From Rhodobacter sp. (GTDB lineage: Bacteria > Pseudomonadota > Alphaproteobacteria > Rhodobacterales > Rhodobacteraceae): a stretch of DNA of 64,000 bases. The DNA lies in assembly GCA_030065095.1 (NCBI GenBank), contig JASJDP010000008.1, positions 1 to 64,000 on the forward strand, read 5' to 3'. A program made the position numbers and the translations under genes. The notes under the pieces were generated by a model. It saw nothing but the letters and a program-made list of their open reading frames with translations, did not search any database and was not told the DNA's origin. Shown here piece after piece: positions 38,357 through 46,013 of this stretch (its first letter is position 1; each line of letters opens with the position of its first letter).

Positions 38357-38947
38357 TCAGCGCACGCGGCAGCCTCTGAGCTGCTGGTCGTACACGCGCG
38401 CGCGTTCCTCCAGATCGTCGGCTACCCGCAAAAGCCATGGTTTTGCATTGTAGCTGCCGCGCAGATATCCGGTCTGGCCTTCGTGATAGGCCAGGTACTG
38501 GTTGCGCGCATCGGTGAGCGGTACGCCGGTGCGATCCCGGGTCTTGTTCATATACCAGCCCATGAAATCGGTCGCGTCGCGAATGTCGTCGCGGCGGGCG
38601 CGGCGGCGACCGGCGTCGTCGAGATATTCCTTCCACGTGCCATCGAGCGCCTGACTGTAGCCATAGGCCGACGACTGGCGGCCCATCGGGATCACGCCCA
38701 GGACGTAGCGCAGCGGTGTGCGCGCGTCACCGTCGAACTTCGACTCTTGATAGATCGTCGCCATCTGCACATGCACCGGCACGCCCCAGCGGCGTTCGGT
38801 GCGATTGAACGCCTTTAGGTAGTTCGGCCGCTGTTTGACGATCGCGCAGGCGTCATCTAGGTCGCGCGGCGGGGCATCGCCGCCGCCACCGCCGCCGCAT
38901 CCCGCGGCGAAGGCCAGTAACACCATTGCGCGGAGGAACCTGCTCAT
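38357..38947 (-). CDS. Lytic transglycosylase SLT-domain lipoprotein
   Basis: A 196-residue predicted outer-membrane lipoprotein: the lipobox LLAFAAGC places the lipidated Cys near residue 17, followed by a Gly-rich spacer. The SLT-like domain contains VPVHVQMATIYQESKFDGDA with the probable catalytic Glu (QES). GQSSAYGYSQALDGTW resembles the GLMQ region of family 1 enzymes, and YHEGQTGYLRGSYNAKPWLL lies near the end. It would cleave peptidoglycan glycan strands. GAGAGG precedes ATG 38947. Confidence 0.88.
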   Translation of the reverse strand: MSRFLRAMVLLAFAAGCGGGGGGDAPPRDLDDACAIVKQRPNYLKAFNRTERRWGVPVHVQMATIYQESKFDGDARTPLRYVLGVIPMGRQSSAYGYSQALDGTWKEYLDDAGRRRARRDDIRDATDFMGWYMNKTRDRTGVPLTDARNQYLAYHEGQTGYLRGSYNAKPWLLRVADDLEERARVYDQQLRGCRVR

Positions 38948-39262
38948 CTGCCTCTCGCCGTTTATTGTTTTGCCGGACGATATCGCAAAGCGGCCTGAGA
39001 AGAAACGATAATTCTGCCGCCCCAGATCACAATTCCGGAAACGGCCCGTGGGTGGCGGCGGCGCCCGTGCCGGGCAAGCGAGGCCGGCCCGGCAAGCCTA
39101 TGATTCGTAATGCGCGGATTGCCGCGGGACGGGGTCATCGATTCGGCTGTTTTCCACACTGTCAGGGCGGGGTTCACAGTCTGTTTCCCCGAAAATCGCG
39201 GTCAATTCCTAGACAAGCCCCGGCGTGAGGGTCTAGAAACTTCCGGTAGGGGGTGCAGTGCA
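38948..39262. other. Intergenic region upstream of hspQ
   Basis: About 315 bases between divergent genes. Near the hspQ end CTAGAC (39209) and GTCTAG (39231) are short inverted sequences. I find no convincing sigma-32-type (CTTGAA / CCCCAT) promoter by eye and no RNA gene. Confidence 0.45.
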
Positions 39263-39589
39263 ATGCTTAAAACACGTGCGAAATATCACCTCGGGCAGGT
39301 TGTTCGTCACAAAAAGCATCCCTTCCGAGGCGTCGTGTTCGATGTCGACGCGATGTTTTCCAATACCGAGGAATGGTACGACGCGATCCCCGAGGACAGC
39401 CGCCCGTCGAAGGATCAGCCGTTCTATCATCTGCTCGCCGAGAACGACCACAGCTATTACGTGGCCTATGTGTCCGAGCAGAACCTTGTCGCGGATTATT
39501 CGGGCGAACCGGTGGATCATCCCGATCTGCCCGACCTGTTCGGAGATTTCGAGGACGGGCACTACCCGCTGCATTTCCAGTTGAATTGA
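39263..39589 (+). CDS. hspQ: Heat-shock protein HspQ
   Basis: A 108-residue hemimethylated-DNA-binding/HspQ (YccV) family protein, in E. coli an adaptor and substrate of Lon. AKYHLGQVVRHKKHPFRGVV with FDVDAMFSNTEEWY opens the domain. QPFYHLLAENDHSYYVAYVS followed by EQNLVADYSGEPVDHPDL is its hallmark C-terminal half. The start at 39263 gives the normal length; GGGGG lies about ten bases upstream. Confidence 0.93.
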   Translation: MLKTRAKYHLGQVVRHKKHPFRGVVFDVDAMFSNTEEWYDAIPEDSRPSKDQPFYHLLAENDHSYYVAYVSEQNLVADYSGEPVDHPDLPDLFGDFEDGHYPLHFQLN

Positions 39590-39650
39590 TCGCTGCGCGG
39601 ATAGCGCATTTTCCGCCTACGCCATCGGATAAGATTACAAGGTTGGGTTA

Positions 39651-39883
39651 TGGCCTGGAGCGGGCGTTGACCGGAATCTGAGAAGCCGCGCCATCGCCGA
39701 CCGGCGGGGAGGCGACCCGGATTTATAGACGGCTCGATTTATCCCAGCAAAGTCCGAACGACCTCGATGCGATACGCACCGTCAGAAAATCGCCTCCCCT
39801 TCGGGGCGGGTCGGCGATGGCGCGGCGGCCTTCGGCCTTGATTCCGCGCCTGAAGACTGGTGGCGAAGGTCTGGTCCAGGCCA
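39651..39883. repeat. Dispersed palindromic element, copy C (full form)
   Basis: Outer ends are TGGCCTGGAGCGGGCGTTGACC on the left and CTGGTCCAGGCCA on the right. The core at 39686-39825 is bounded by CCGCGCCATCGCCGAC and GTCGGCGATGGCGCGG. The reverse complement of this copy aligns with copy A over the whole core and the right flank (for example CACCAGTCTTCAGGCGCGG versus GACCAGTCTTCTGGCGCGG). It fills most of the 347-bp hspQ-DUF1489 gap. Confidence 0.88.
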
Positions 39884-39936
39884 GAAGCCGATCTTGGCAC
39901 GGGCGGTGCGACTGCCCGATCCGTTTGCTGGCCCTC

Positions 39937-40368
39937 CTAAAGCACCCCGATCTCGGCCAGTGCGGCGCTGAGCTTGGGCGGCAGGTCGGGTTCGTTCCGG
40001 CGATTGCCGCGCAGATCCGGCGGGGCGTCCGCGGGATCGAGATAGCGCCAGCCCTGGAACGGACGTTTCGGAGCGGCAGCGACACGGATCAGTGTGGGAT
40101 CGAGCACGATGGCGCAGCGGCGGATACCGTCGCCGCCCGTCACCTCGTCAAGGCGCAGGATCCTCTGACGGCAAAGCGTCACGCCCCTGATCACCCAATA
40201 GATGCTGCCGCCGTTCAGGATCTCTGCCTCGCGCTTGGGCCACATCCTGGTGACATGCCGCGGCAGGCCGTCCGGACCCTTGGCCGCGGCGGATGCCTGC
40301 CAGTGCGCCAGGCTTTCGACCGACTCCGAGCCGACCGACAGCTTGATCAGATTTATGAACTTATCCAC
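39937..40368 (-). CDS. DUF1489 family protein
   Basis: A 143-residue alphaproteobacterial protein of unknown function. INLIKLSVGSESVESLAHWQ opens the domain, followed by GPDGLPRHVTRMWPKREAEI, GGSIYWVIRG and PFQGWRYLDPADAPPDL, all highly conserved in the family. I choose the GTG at 40368 because it gives the family N-terminus VDKFINLIKL; the longer frame to 40473 runs into the nrdJ promoter. The GTG lies inside a perfect DnaA box (TTATCCACA on the plus strand). Confidence 0.85.
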   Translation of the reverse strand: MDKFINLIKLSVGSESVESLAHWQASAAAKGPDGLPRHVTRMWPKREAEILNGGSIYWVIRGVTLCRQRILRLDEVTGGDGIRRCAIVLDPTLIRVAAAPKRPFQGWRYLDPADAPPDLRGNRRNEPDLPPKLSAALAEIGVL

Positions 40369-40369
40369 A
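40361..40369 (+). promoter_or_regulatory. DnaA box TTATCCACA
   Basis: A perfect match to the strong DnaA box, overlapping the DUF1489 start codon, 116 bp upstream of nrdJ. Confidence 0.55.
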
Positions 40370-40426
40370 GAGTCGCCCCCAAGCCACGCAGATATGGTAG
40401 CGTATCCTGCGCAGGCTTCAACCTGT

Positions 40427-40442
40427 TGTGGACTTACCCACA
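40427..40442. promoter_or_regulatory. Inverted DnaA-box-like motif upstream of nrdJ
   Basis: TGTGGACTTACCCACA has TGTGG and CCACA as inverted arms. The right half TTACCCACA is one base from a DnaA box. It lies 43 bp before the nrdJ start, in the expected promoter region. Its form does not match the NrdR box. Confidence 0.45.
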
Positions 40443-40484
40443 GATCGGCTATTGTTGGCCCCCGCGCGAACAAGGAATCACCCG

Positions 40485-42749
40485 ATGACCCGCTTCACCG
40501 CCCCCATCGCCGAGCAGATCTGGGATATGAAGTACCGCCTGAAAGAGGCCGACGGAACGCCGGTGGATCTGACGGTCGAGGATACCTGGCGGCGCGTGGC
40601 CAAAGCGCTGGCGGCGGTCGAGCCACGCCCCGAGGACTGGGAGGACCGGTTCTATGCCGCGCTGGAGGATTTCCGGTTTCTGCCTGCGGGCCGGATCACC
40701 GCCGGGGCGGGTACCGGGCGGTCGGTGACACTGTTCAACTGTTTCGTCATGGGCACGATCCCCGATTCGATGGCGGGCATCTTCGACATGCTCAAGGAAG
40801 CCGCGCTGACGATGCAGCAGGGTGGCGGGATCGGGTACGATTTTTCGACGATCCGGCCCAAGGGCGCGGCGGTGGCCGGCGTGGCCGCAGACGCCTCGGG
40901 GCCGCTTTCGTTCATGGATGTCTGGGACGCGATGTGCCGGACGATCATGTCGGCGGGGTCGCGCCGGGGCGCGATGATGGCCTGCATGCGCTGCGATCAC
41001 CCCGATATCGAGGATTTCATCGCGGCCAAGGCCGATCCGGCGCGGCTGCGGAATTTCAACGTCTCGGTCCTGGTGACCGATGCCTTCATGGAGGCGGTGA
41101 AGGCGGACGGGTCCTGGGATCTGGTCTTCGAGGGCAGGGTCTATCACACGGTCGAGGCGCGCGATCTGTGGAACCGGATCATGCGGGCGACCTACGACTA
41201 TGCCGAGCCCGGCGTGATCTTCATCGACCGGATCAACGCGATGAACAACCTCGCCTATTGCGAGACCATCGCGGCGACCAATCCCTGCGGCGAGCAGCCG
41301 CTGCCGCCCTATGGCGCCTGCCTTCTGGGGTCGATCAACCTGGCGCGGCTCGTCCGGCATCCGTTCGAGGACGGCAAGGCCCATGTCTGCGAGACTGCGC
41401 TGGACGACCTGGTCAGAACCGCGGTGCGGATGATGGACAATGTGGTCGACGTGTCACGGTTTCCGTTGGAGGCGCAGGCGCGGGAAGCCAAGGCCAAGCG
41501 GCGGATCGGGCTGGGGGTGACGGGGCTGGCCGATGCGCTGCTGATGGTGGGGCTGCGCTATGGCTCGGAGGAGGCGGCGCGTCAGACCTCGCGCTGGCTG
41601 CACCGGATCGCCCGCGCCGCCTATCTCGCGTCGGCGCAGCTTGCCGCCGAAAAGGGCGCCTTTCCGCTTTATGACGCCCAGGCCTATCTGGCGAGCGGGT
41701 CCCTGGCGCATATGGACGACGACGTGCGCGCGGCGGTGGCCGAGCATGGCATTCGCAACGCTTTGCTGACCTCGATCGCGCCGACCGGGACGATCAGCCT
41801 CTATGCCGGGAATGTCAGCAGCGGTATCGAGCCGGTCTTTGCCTACGGCTACACCCGCAAGGTGCTGCAGAAGGACGGCTCGAAAACCGAGGAAGAGGTG
41901 GTGGATTACGCGGTGCGCCTGTGGCGGGAGCGATTCGGCGACCGCGAACTGCCGGACCATTTCGTCGATGCCCAGACGCTGCAGCCGCTGGAACATGTGC
42001 GGATGCAGGCGGCGGCGCAGGAATGGGTGGATTCGTCGATCTCGAAGACGATCAACTGCCCCGAGGATATCGGCTTCGACGCCTTCAAGGACGTCTACAT
42101 GGAGGCCTACGATACCGGCTGCAAGGGCTGCACGACCTACCGGCCGAACGACGTCACCGGCTCGGTCCTGGCGATCAGCGAGACGGCCGACGCCGCGCCG
42201 CAGACCGACACCGGGGCGGATGTCGTCTATATCTCCGAGCCGCTGGACCGGCCGCAGGCGCTGGAAGGGCAGACGTACAAGCTGAAATGGCCCGGCAGCG
42301 AGCATGCGATCTATATCACCATCAACGACATCCTGATCGGCGGCCACCGGCGGCCGTTCGAGATCTTCATCAACTCGAAGAACATGGAGCATTTCAGCTG
42401 GACCGTGGCGCTGACCCGGATGATCTCGGCGGTGTTCCGGCGCGGCGGCGACGTGTCGTTCGTGGTCGAGGAGCTGAAGGCGGTGTTCGATCCGCGCGGC
42501 GGGGCCTGGATGAACGGTAAATACATCCCGTCGATCCTGGCGGCGATCGGCGGTGTGATCGAACGGCATCTGATCGCCATCGGATTCATCGGCGGCGAAG
42601 GCATGGGGCTGAAGACCGACCCGCAGGCAGAGGTCGTGGCCTTGGGTGCGCCGCGGGGGCCGAGCTGCACCGCTTGCGGCAGCTATGACATGCGGACGAT
42701 CGAGGGCTGCATGACCTGTCTCAATTGCGGGCATTCGAAATGCGGCTAG
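40485..42749 (+). CDS. nrdJ: Adenosylcobalamin-dependent ribonucleotide reductase (class II)
   Basis: A 754-residue class II enzyme that makes deoxynucleotides with or without oxygen, using B12 as radical source. It shows FLPAGRITAGAGTGRSVTLF with the first active-site region, the signature ATNPCGEQPLPPYGACLLGS near residue 267 with the radical Cys, and APTGTISLYAGNVSSGIEPV. The C-terminal CTACGSYDMRTIEGCMTCLN with CGHSKCG is a zinc-ribbon-like cysteine cluster replacing the usual shuttle CxxC. ATG 40485 follows AAGGA. DnaA-box-like sites lie in the promoter region. Confidence 0.96.
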   Translation: MTRFTAPIAEQIWDMKYRLKEADGTPVDLTVEDTWRRVAKALAAVEPRPEDWEDRFYAALEDFRFLPAGRITAGAGTGRSVTLFNCFVMGTIPDSMAGIFDMLKEAALTMQQGGGIGYDFSTIRPKGAAVAGVAADASGPLSFMDVWDAMCRTIMSAGSRRGAMMACMRCDHPDIEDFIAAKADPARLRNFNVSVLVTDAFMEAVKADGSWDLVFEGRVYHTVEARDLWNRIMRATYDYAEPGVIFIDRINAMNNLAYCETIAATNPCGEQPLPPYGACLLGSINLARLVRHPFEDGKAHVCETALDDLVRTAVRMMDNVVDVSRFPLEAQAREAKAKRRIGLGVTGLADALLMVGLRYGSEEAARQTSRWLHRIARAAYLASAQLAAEKGAFPLYDAQAYLASGSLAHMDDDVRAAVAEHGIRNALLTSIAPTGTISLYAGNVSSGIEPVFAYGYTRKVLQKDGSKTEEEVVDYAVRLWRERFGDRELPDHFVDAQTLQPLEHVRMQAAAQEWVDSSISKTINCPEDIGFDAFKDVYMEAYDTGCKGCTTYRPNDVTGSVLAISETADAAPQTDTGADVVYISEPLDRPQALEGQTYKLKWPGSEHAIYITINDILIGGHRRPFEIFINSKNMEHFSWTVALTRMISAVFRRGGDVSFVVEELKAVFDPRGGAWMNGKYIPSILAAIGGVIERHLIAIGFIGGEGMGLKTDPQAEVVALGAPRGPSCTACGSYDMRTIEGCMTCLNCGHSKCG

Positions 42750-42793
42750 CGGCCGGGATGGGGCCGTTCCCCCGGGCATGAGTGCTGTGAGAC

Positions 42794-42811
42794 GGCGGGC
42801 GGAAGCCCGCC
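42794..42811 (+). terminator. GC hairpin after nrdJ, possible terminator
   Basis: GGCGGGC, GGAA loop, GCCCGCC forms a 7-bp stem 45 nt after the nrdJ stop. No T-run follows, so it is weak as an intrinsic terminator. Confidence 0.4.
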
Positions 42812-42955
42812 CTGTGTGGGCTGTTCCGGCGGCGTGACGGGTTGTGGCGGTTGCGCCACGGGCGGCGGGGACGTTGAACTTTGCCGCTGACTCGGGCCGC
42901 GCCGGCCCGGTATACCGGCAGGACGCTGGGGGGCGTTTGCAAAGTCGGGGTGCCG

Positions 42956-43867
42956 ATGACACGTCTTTTCCTGGCCGGTCTTGCCGTGCTTTCGCTGTTC
43001 GCTGCCAGTCCGGGCGTGGCCCAGGGGCGCGAAAGCCTTGGCTGGGGGCGGCTGTTCACCAACGATTTTCTGGGCGACAACCGCGACCGCTGGCGGACGG
43101 GGTCCTATGTGGTCAGCAAGGTGATCGGCTATGGCTGGGACGGCCAGCGGCCCGAACGGGCGGGCGAGATCGTCGAGTTCCGGTTCCGTAGCGAGACGAT
43201 TGCGCCGGAGAACATCGTGACCGCCGCGCCGGGGGACCGGCGCTATGTGGGCGCGCTGTCCTTTGGGGTGCATACGCATTTCCAGCGCAGGGGGACCGAG
43301 ATCAGCCTGGGCGGCGATCTGGTGATCACCGGGCCGCAGACCGGCATCGGGGATCTGCAGACCGAGATCCACAAGATCGTGGGCGCGTCGGTTCCGGGCG
43401 TTCTGGGCAACCAGATCCCGGACGGGTTTCACCCAACCGCGCTGATCGAGGTCGGGCGGACCTTTCGGCTGTCGCCCCAAGTGCAGGTACGTCCGTTTTT
43501 CGAGGCGCAGGCCGGGGCCGAGACGCTGGTGCGTGCCGGCGGCGACGTGATGATCGGGCGGCTGGGGCAGGACGAGCTGTTGCTGCGCGACGTGGCCACG
43601 GGGCATCGCTATCGCGCCAACCGGGGCGCGCATACCGGTTTCGCCGCCGTCTTCGGCGCCGATATCGCCCATGTGGAACACAGTGTCTATCTGCCGGTCT
43701 ATGACGGTATCGCGCTGACCGACCACCGCAGCCGGCTGCGCGCCGGGGTGCATTGGCAGGGCCGGAAATCCTCGGCCTTCTACGGGCTGACGTGGCTGAG
43801 CGAGGAATTCGTGAGCCAGCCCGAGGGGCAGCTGGTGGGGTCGGTCAGGCTGAATATCCGGTTCTGA
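42956..43867 (+). CDS. LpxR-like lipid A 3'-O-deacylase family protein (DUF2219)
   Basis: A 303-residue outer-membrane beta-barrel protein with a signal peptide (MTRLFLAGLAVLSLFAASPG, cleaved near VAQG). LpxR removes acyl chains from lipid A. GRLFTNDFLGDNRDRWRTGS near residues 31-50 carries the Asn-Asp pair that matches LpxR active-site residues. ALSFGVHTHF supplies a candidate His. The terminal strand ends SVRLNIRF with a C-terminal Phe, as outer-membrane proteins require. The start at 42956 is chosen from the signal peptide. Confidence 0.82.
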   Translation: MTRLFLAGLAVLSLFAASPGVAQGRESLGWGRLFTNDFLGDNRDRWRTGSYVVSKVIGYGWDGQRPERAGEIVEFRFRSETIAPENIVTAAPGDRRYVGALSFGVHTHFQRRGTEISLGGDLVITGPQTGIGDLQTEIHKIVGASVPGVLGNQIPDGFHPTALIEVGRTFRLSPQVQVRPFFEAQAGAETLVRAGGDVMIGRLGQDELLLRDVATGHRYRANRGAHTGFAAVFGADIAHVEHSVYLPVYDGIALTDHRSRLRAGVHWQGRKSSAFYGLTWLSEEFVSQPEGQLVGSVRLNIRF

Positions 43868-43890
43868 CGGCCGAAGCTGCAACCAAGGGG

Positions 43891-43910
43891 TTAACAGGAA
43901 GTTATCCACA
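43891..43910 (+). promoter_or_regulatory. Overlapping CtrA-like site and perfect DnaA box
   Basis: TTAA-CAGGAAG-TTAT (43891-43905) is a CtrA-type TTAA-N7-TTAA site with one mismatch. Its second half is the start of TTATCCACA (43902-43910), a perfect DnaA box. It lies 47 bp before the Hint-protein start. Overlap of the two site types is known from the Caulobacter replication origin. Confidence 0.45.
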
Positions 43911-43956
43911 TGCTAAGCTGCCGCCAATAAAAAGGAAAAACGGCAGGCATACAGGC

Positions 43957-45030
43957 ATGATGACGGGCTTTCGCGGCACGTTTGTCATCTCTTGGTCGCA
44001 GACGGAACTGGACGGGCTGGCCGGTGCGCCGCTCGGGTCGCTGAGCGTGGGCGCGTCGTGGTCGTGGCACGGGCAGCCCGTGCGCATCGACGGGCCCGGC
44101 AACATTCTGGTTCTGGGACAGTCGGAAGAGACGGCAAGCTTGCGCAAACACGCGGCACGGGCGGTGCGCCGCCTGGTGGGTGCGGCCTTGGAACTGGAAA
44201 CGGTCAGCAAATTGCCGGAGCCGGATGACCCGGTTCTGGAAACGGGCTTTGCGGTGACCGACGGGATCCGGTGTTATACGGCGACGATCATCGATGTGCC
44301 GGAGGGGCGTGGGCCGCTCTTGATGTTCCTCGACGACGTGCCGCCCGCGGGGCAGGATCTGTGGATCACCCATATCACCGATCAGTCGCTGCACCCCAAC
44401 CGGTCGGGCGATCCGGTGCCGTCGGTGATCTGTTTCACGCCGGACACCCGGATCGCGACCCCGGACGGGCCCCGGCGGGTGCGCGACCTGCGCGAAGACG
44501 ACCGCGTTCTGACCAAGGATGACGGCCCGCAGCCGATCCGCTGGATCGGCCAAAGGCGGATGAGCGGTGCGCGGCTTTACGCCATGCCCGAATTGCGGCC
44601 GATCCGCATCCGTGCCGGCGCGGCGGGCGACGGCCGCCCGGACGAAGATCTGCTGGTCTCGCCCGAACACCGGCTGCTGCTGAAGGGGCCGAATGCCGAT
44701 GCGCTGTTTGGGACGTCCGAGGTGCTGGTCACGGCGAAGGACATGATCGACGACCGCGCCATCCGGGTAGACCGCCAACTGGGAGAGGTCACATATGTGC
44801 ACATCCTGCTGGACCGGCATCAGATCGTCTTTGCCAACGGGCTGGAAAGCGAGACGTTCCACCCCGCCTCGATGCCCGTCGATGCGCTCGATCCGATGCA
44901 GCGCACCGAACTGGCCGAGCGCGTTCCCGGCATCGACCGCGATCCGAGCCTCTACGGGGCTTTTGCCCGTCGGACGCTGACCACCGCCGAAGCGGCGATC
45001 CTGCGGTTTCGTGGCGAACACCCCCATTGA
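43957..45030 (+). CDS. Hint (Hedgehog/intein) domain protein
   Basis: A 357-residue protein with a C-terminal half of the Hint_2 type frequent in Rhodobacteraceae. VICFTPDTRIATPDGPRRVR near residue 160 begins the Hint fold with the candidate nucleophile Cys. LVSPEHRLLLKG and VTYVHILLDRHQIVFANGLE are its later conserved blocks. The N-terminal ~155 residues are unique. No C-terminal extein with a splice junction is seen, so at most N-terminal cleavage is possible. No signal peptide is visible; related proteins may leave by type I secretion. Two in-frame ATGs (43957, 43960) are equivalent. Confidence 0.8.
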   Translation: MMTGFRGTFVISWSQTELDGLAGAPLGSLSVGASWSWHGQPVRIDGPGNILVLGQSEETASLRKHAARAVRRLVGAALELETVSKLPEPDDPVLETGFAVTDGIRCYTATIIDVPEGRGPLLMFLDDVPPAGQDLWITHITDQSLHPNRSGDPVPSVICFTPDTRIATPDGPRRVRDLREDDRVLTKDDGPQPIRWIGQRRMSGARLYAMPELRPIRIRAGAAGDGRPDEDLLVSPEHRLLLKGPNADALFGTSEVLVTAKDMIDDRAIRVDRQLGEVTYVHILLDRHQIVFANGLESETFHPASMPVDALDPMQRTELAERVPGIDRDPSLYGAFARRTLTTAEAAILRFRGEHPH

Positions 45031-45064
45031 CAGTCGGATAACCGCCTGTATAAGCGCGCGATGT

Positions 45065-45145
45065 CCCGGCCGGTGAGGCCGGGTCATTCATTTGGTGTTG
45101 GCGGCCCCCGAAAGGGGATGCCTGTCGCCCCGGCAAAATCCGGGG
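45065..45145 (+). promoter_or_regulatory. Structured leader of rpsD
   Basis: Three hairpins lie between the Hint gene and rpsD: CCCGGCC/GGCCGGG (45065-45083), CCCC-GAAA-GGGG with a GNRA tetraloop (45106-45117), and CCCCGG/CCGGGG (45128-45145). None is followed by a T-run. Ribosomal protein S4 binds its own mRNA leader in other bacteria, so this may be an autoregulatory site. Confidence 0.4.
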
Positions 45146-45241
45146 AAAGGACAACGCCCTTCAAATCGGCGCTTCTCAGCCCGGTCGGCCGCAGACCGGC
45201 GGACAAGCTGAGGCGGCCAGGAAAACGAAGGAGATCAGCCG

Positions 45242-45862
45242 GTGACGAAGAGAACCGCTGCCAAGTACAAGATCGACCGCCGGATGGGCGAAAACATCTG
45301 GGGCCGTCCGAAATCCCCGGTCAACCGCCGCGAATACGGCCCCGGCCAGCACGGCCAGCGCCGCAAGGGCAAGATGTCGGATTTCGGCCTGCAGCTGCGC
45401 GCCAAGCAAAAGCTGAAGGGCTATTACGGCGACCTGACCGAAAAGCAGTTCAAGCGCATCTATGCCGAGGCGTCGCGGGTCAAGGGCGACACGGGCGAGA
45501 ACCTGATCGGCCTATTGGAGCGCCGTCTGGATGCAGTCGTCTACCGCGCCAAGTTCGTGCCGACGATCTTTGCCGCGCGGCAATTCGTCAACCACGGCCA
45601 TGTCAGGGTGAACGGCAAGCGGGTCAACATTCCCAGCTACCGGGTCAAGGAAGGCGACGTGATCGAGATCCGCGACCGGTCCAAACAGCTGGCCGCGGTG
45701 CTGGAGGCGATCCAGCTGCCCGAGCGTGACGTGCCCGACTATATCGAGGCCGACCACAACAAGATGACGGCCACCTTCACCCGGACGCCTGCCCTGGGCG
45801 ACGTGCCCTATCCGGTGATGATGGAACCGAACCTGGTCGTCGAATACTACGCCAAGAACTAA
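45242..45862 (+). CDS. rpsD: 30S ribosomal protein S4
   Basis: A 206-residue primary 16S rRNA-binding protein that nucleates the 30S body. The GTG at 45242 has GAAGGAG upstream and gives [20 protein letters not shown]. The S4 RNA-binding domain is [20 protein letters not shown], then [20 protein letters not shown] near residues 93-135. It is a single-gene unit with its own leader and terminator, as in other alphaproteobacteria. Confidence 0.98.
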   Translation: MTKRTAAKYKIDRRMGENIWGRPKSPVNRREYGPGQHGQRRKGKMSDFGLQLRAKQKLKGYYGDLTEKQFKRIYAEASRVKGDTGENLIGLLERRLDAVVYRAKFVPTIFAARQFVNHGHVRVNGKRVNIPSYRVKEGDVIEIRDRSKQLAAVLEAIQLPERDVPDYIEADHNKMTATFTRTPALGDVPYPVMMEPNLVVEYYAKN

Positions 45863-45885
45863 GCGGCTTCACTCCCCGCAATTCT

Positions 45886-45924
45886 AAAGGGCCCGTCGGC
45901 GGATTTCCGCGGCGGGCCCTTTTC
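45886..45924 (+). terminator. Terminator of rpsD
   Basis: AAAGGGCCCG (45886-45895) pairs with CGGGCCCTTT (45913-45922), with an inner CGG/CCG stem, followed by TT. It lies 24 nt after the rpsD stop. Confidence 0.85.
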
Positions 45925-46013
45925 ATGAACGGTGTGTCGCCCTGATGGGCGTTGACATGGCGCCGTGAAATCTCCGACTCTTCGGCAGTTTCCGGCAGCA
46001 GGCGGAGGTCGAT

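Noticed and set aside
40427-40442. NrdR box upstream of nrdJ
   Set aside because: The motif TGTGG-N6-CCACA does not fit the NrdR consensus ACACWATATMTWGTGT; it is closer to inverted DnaA half sites.
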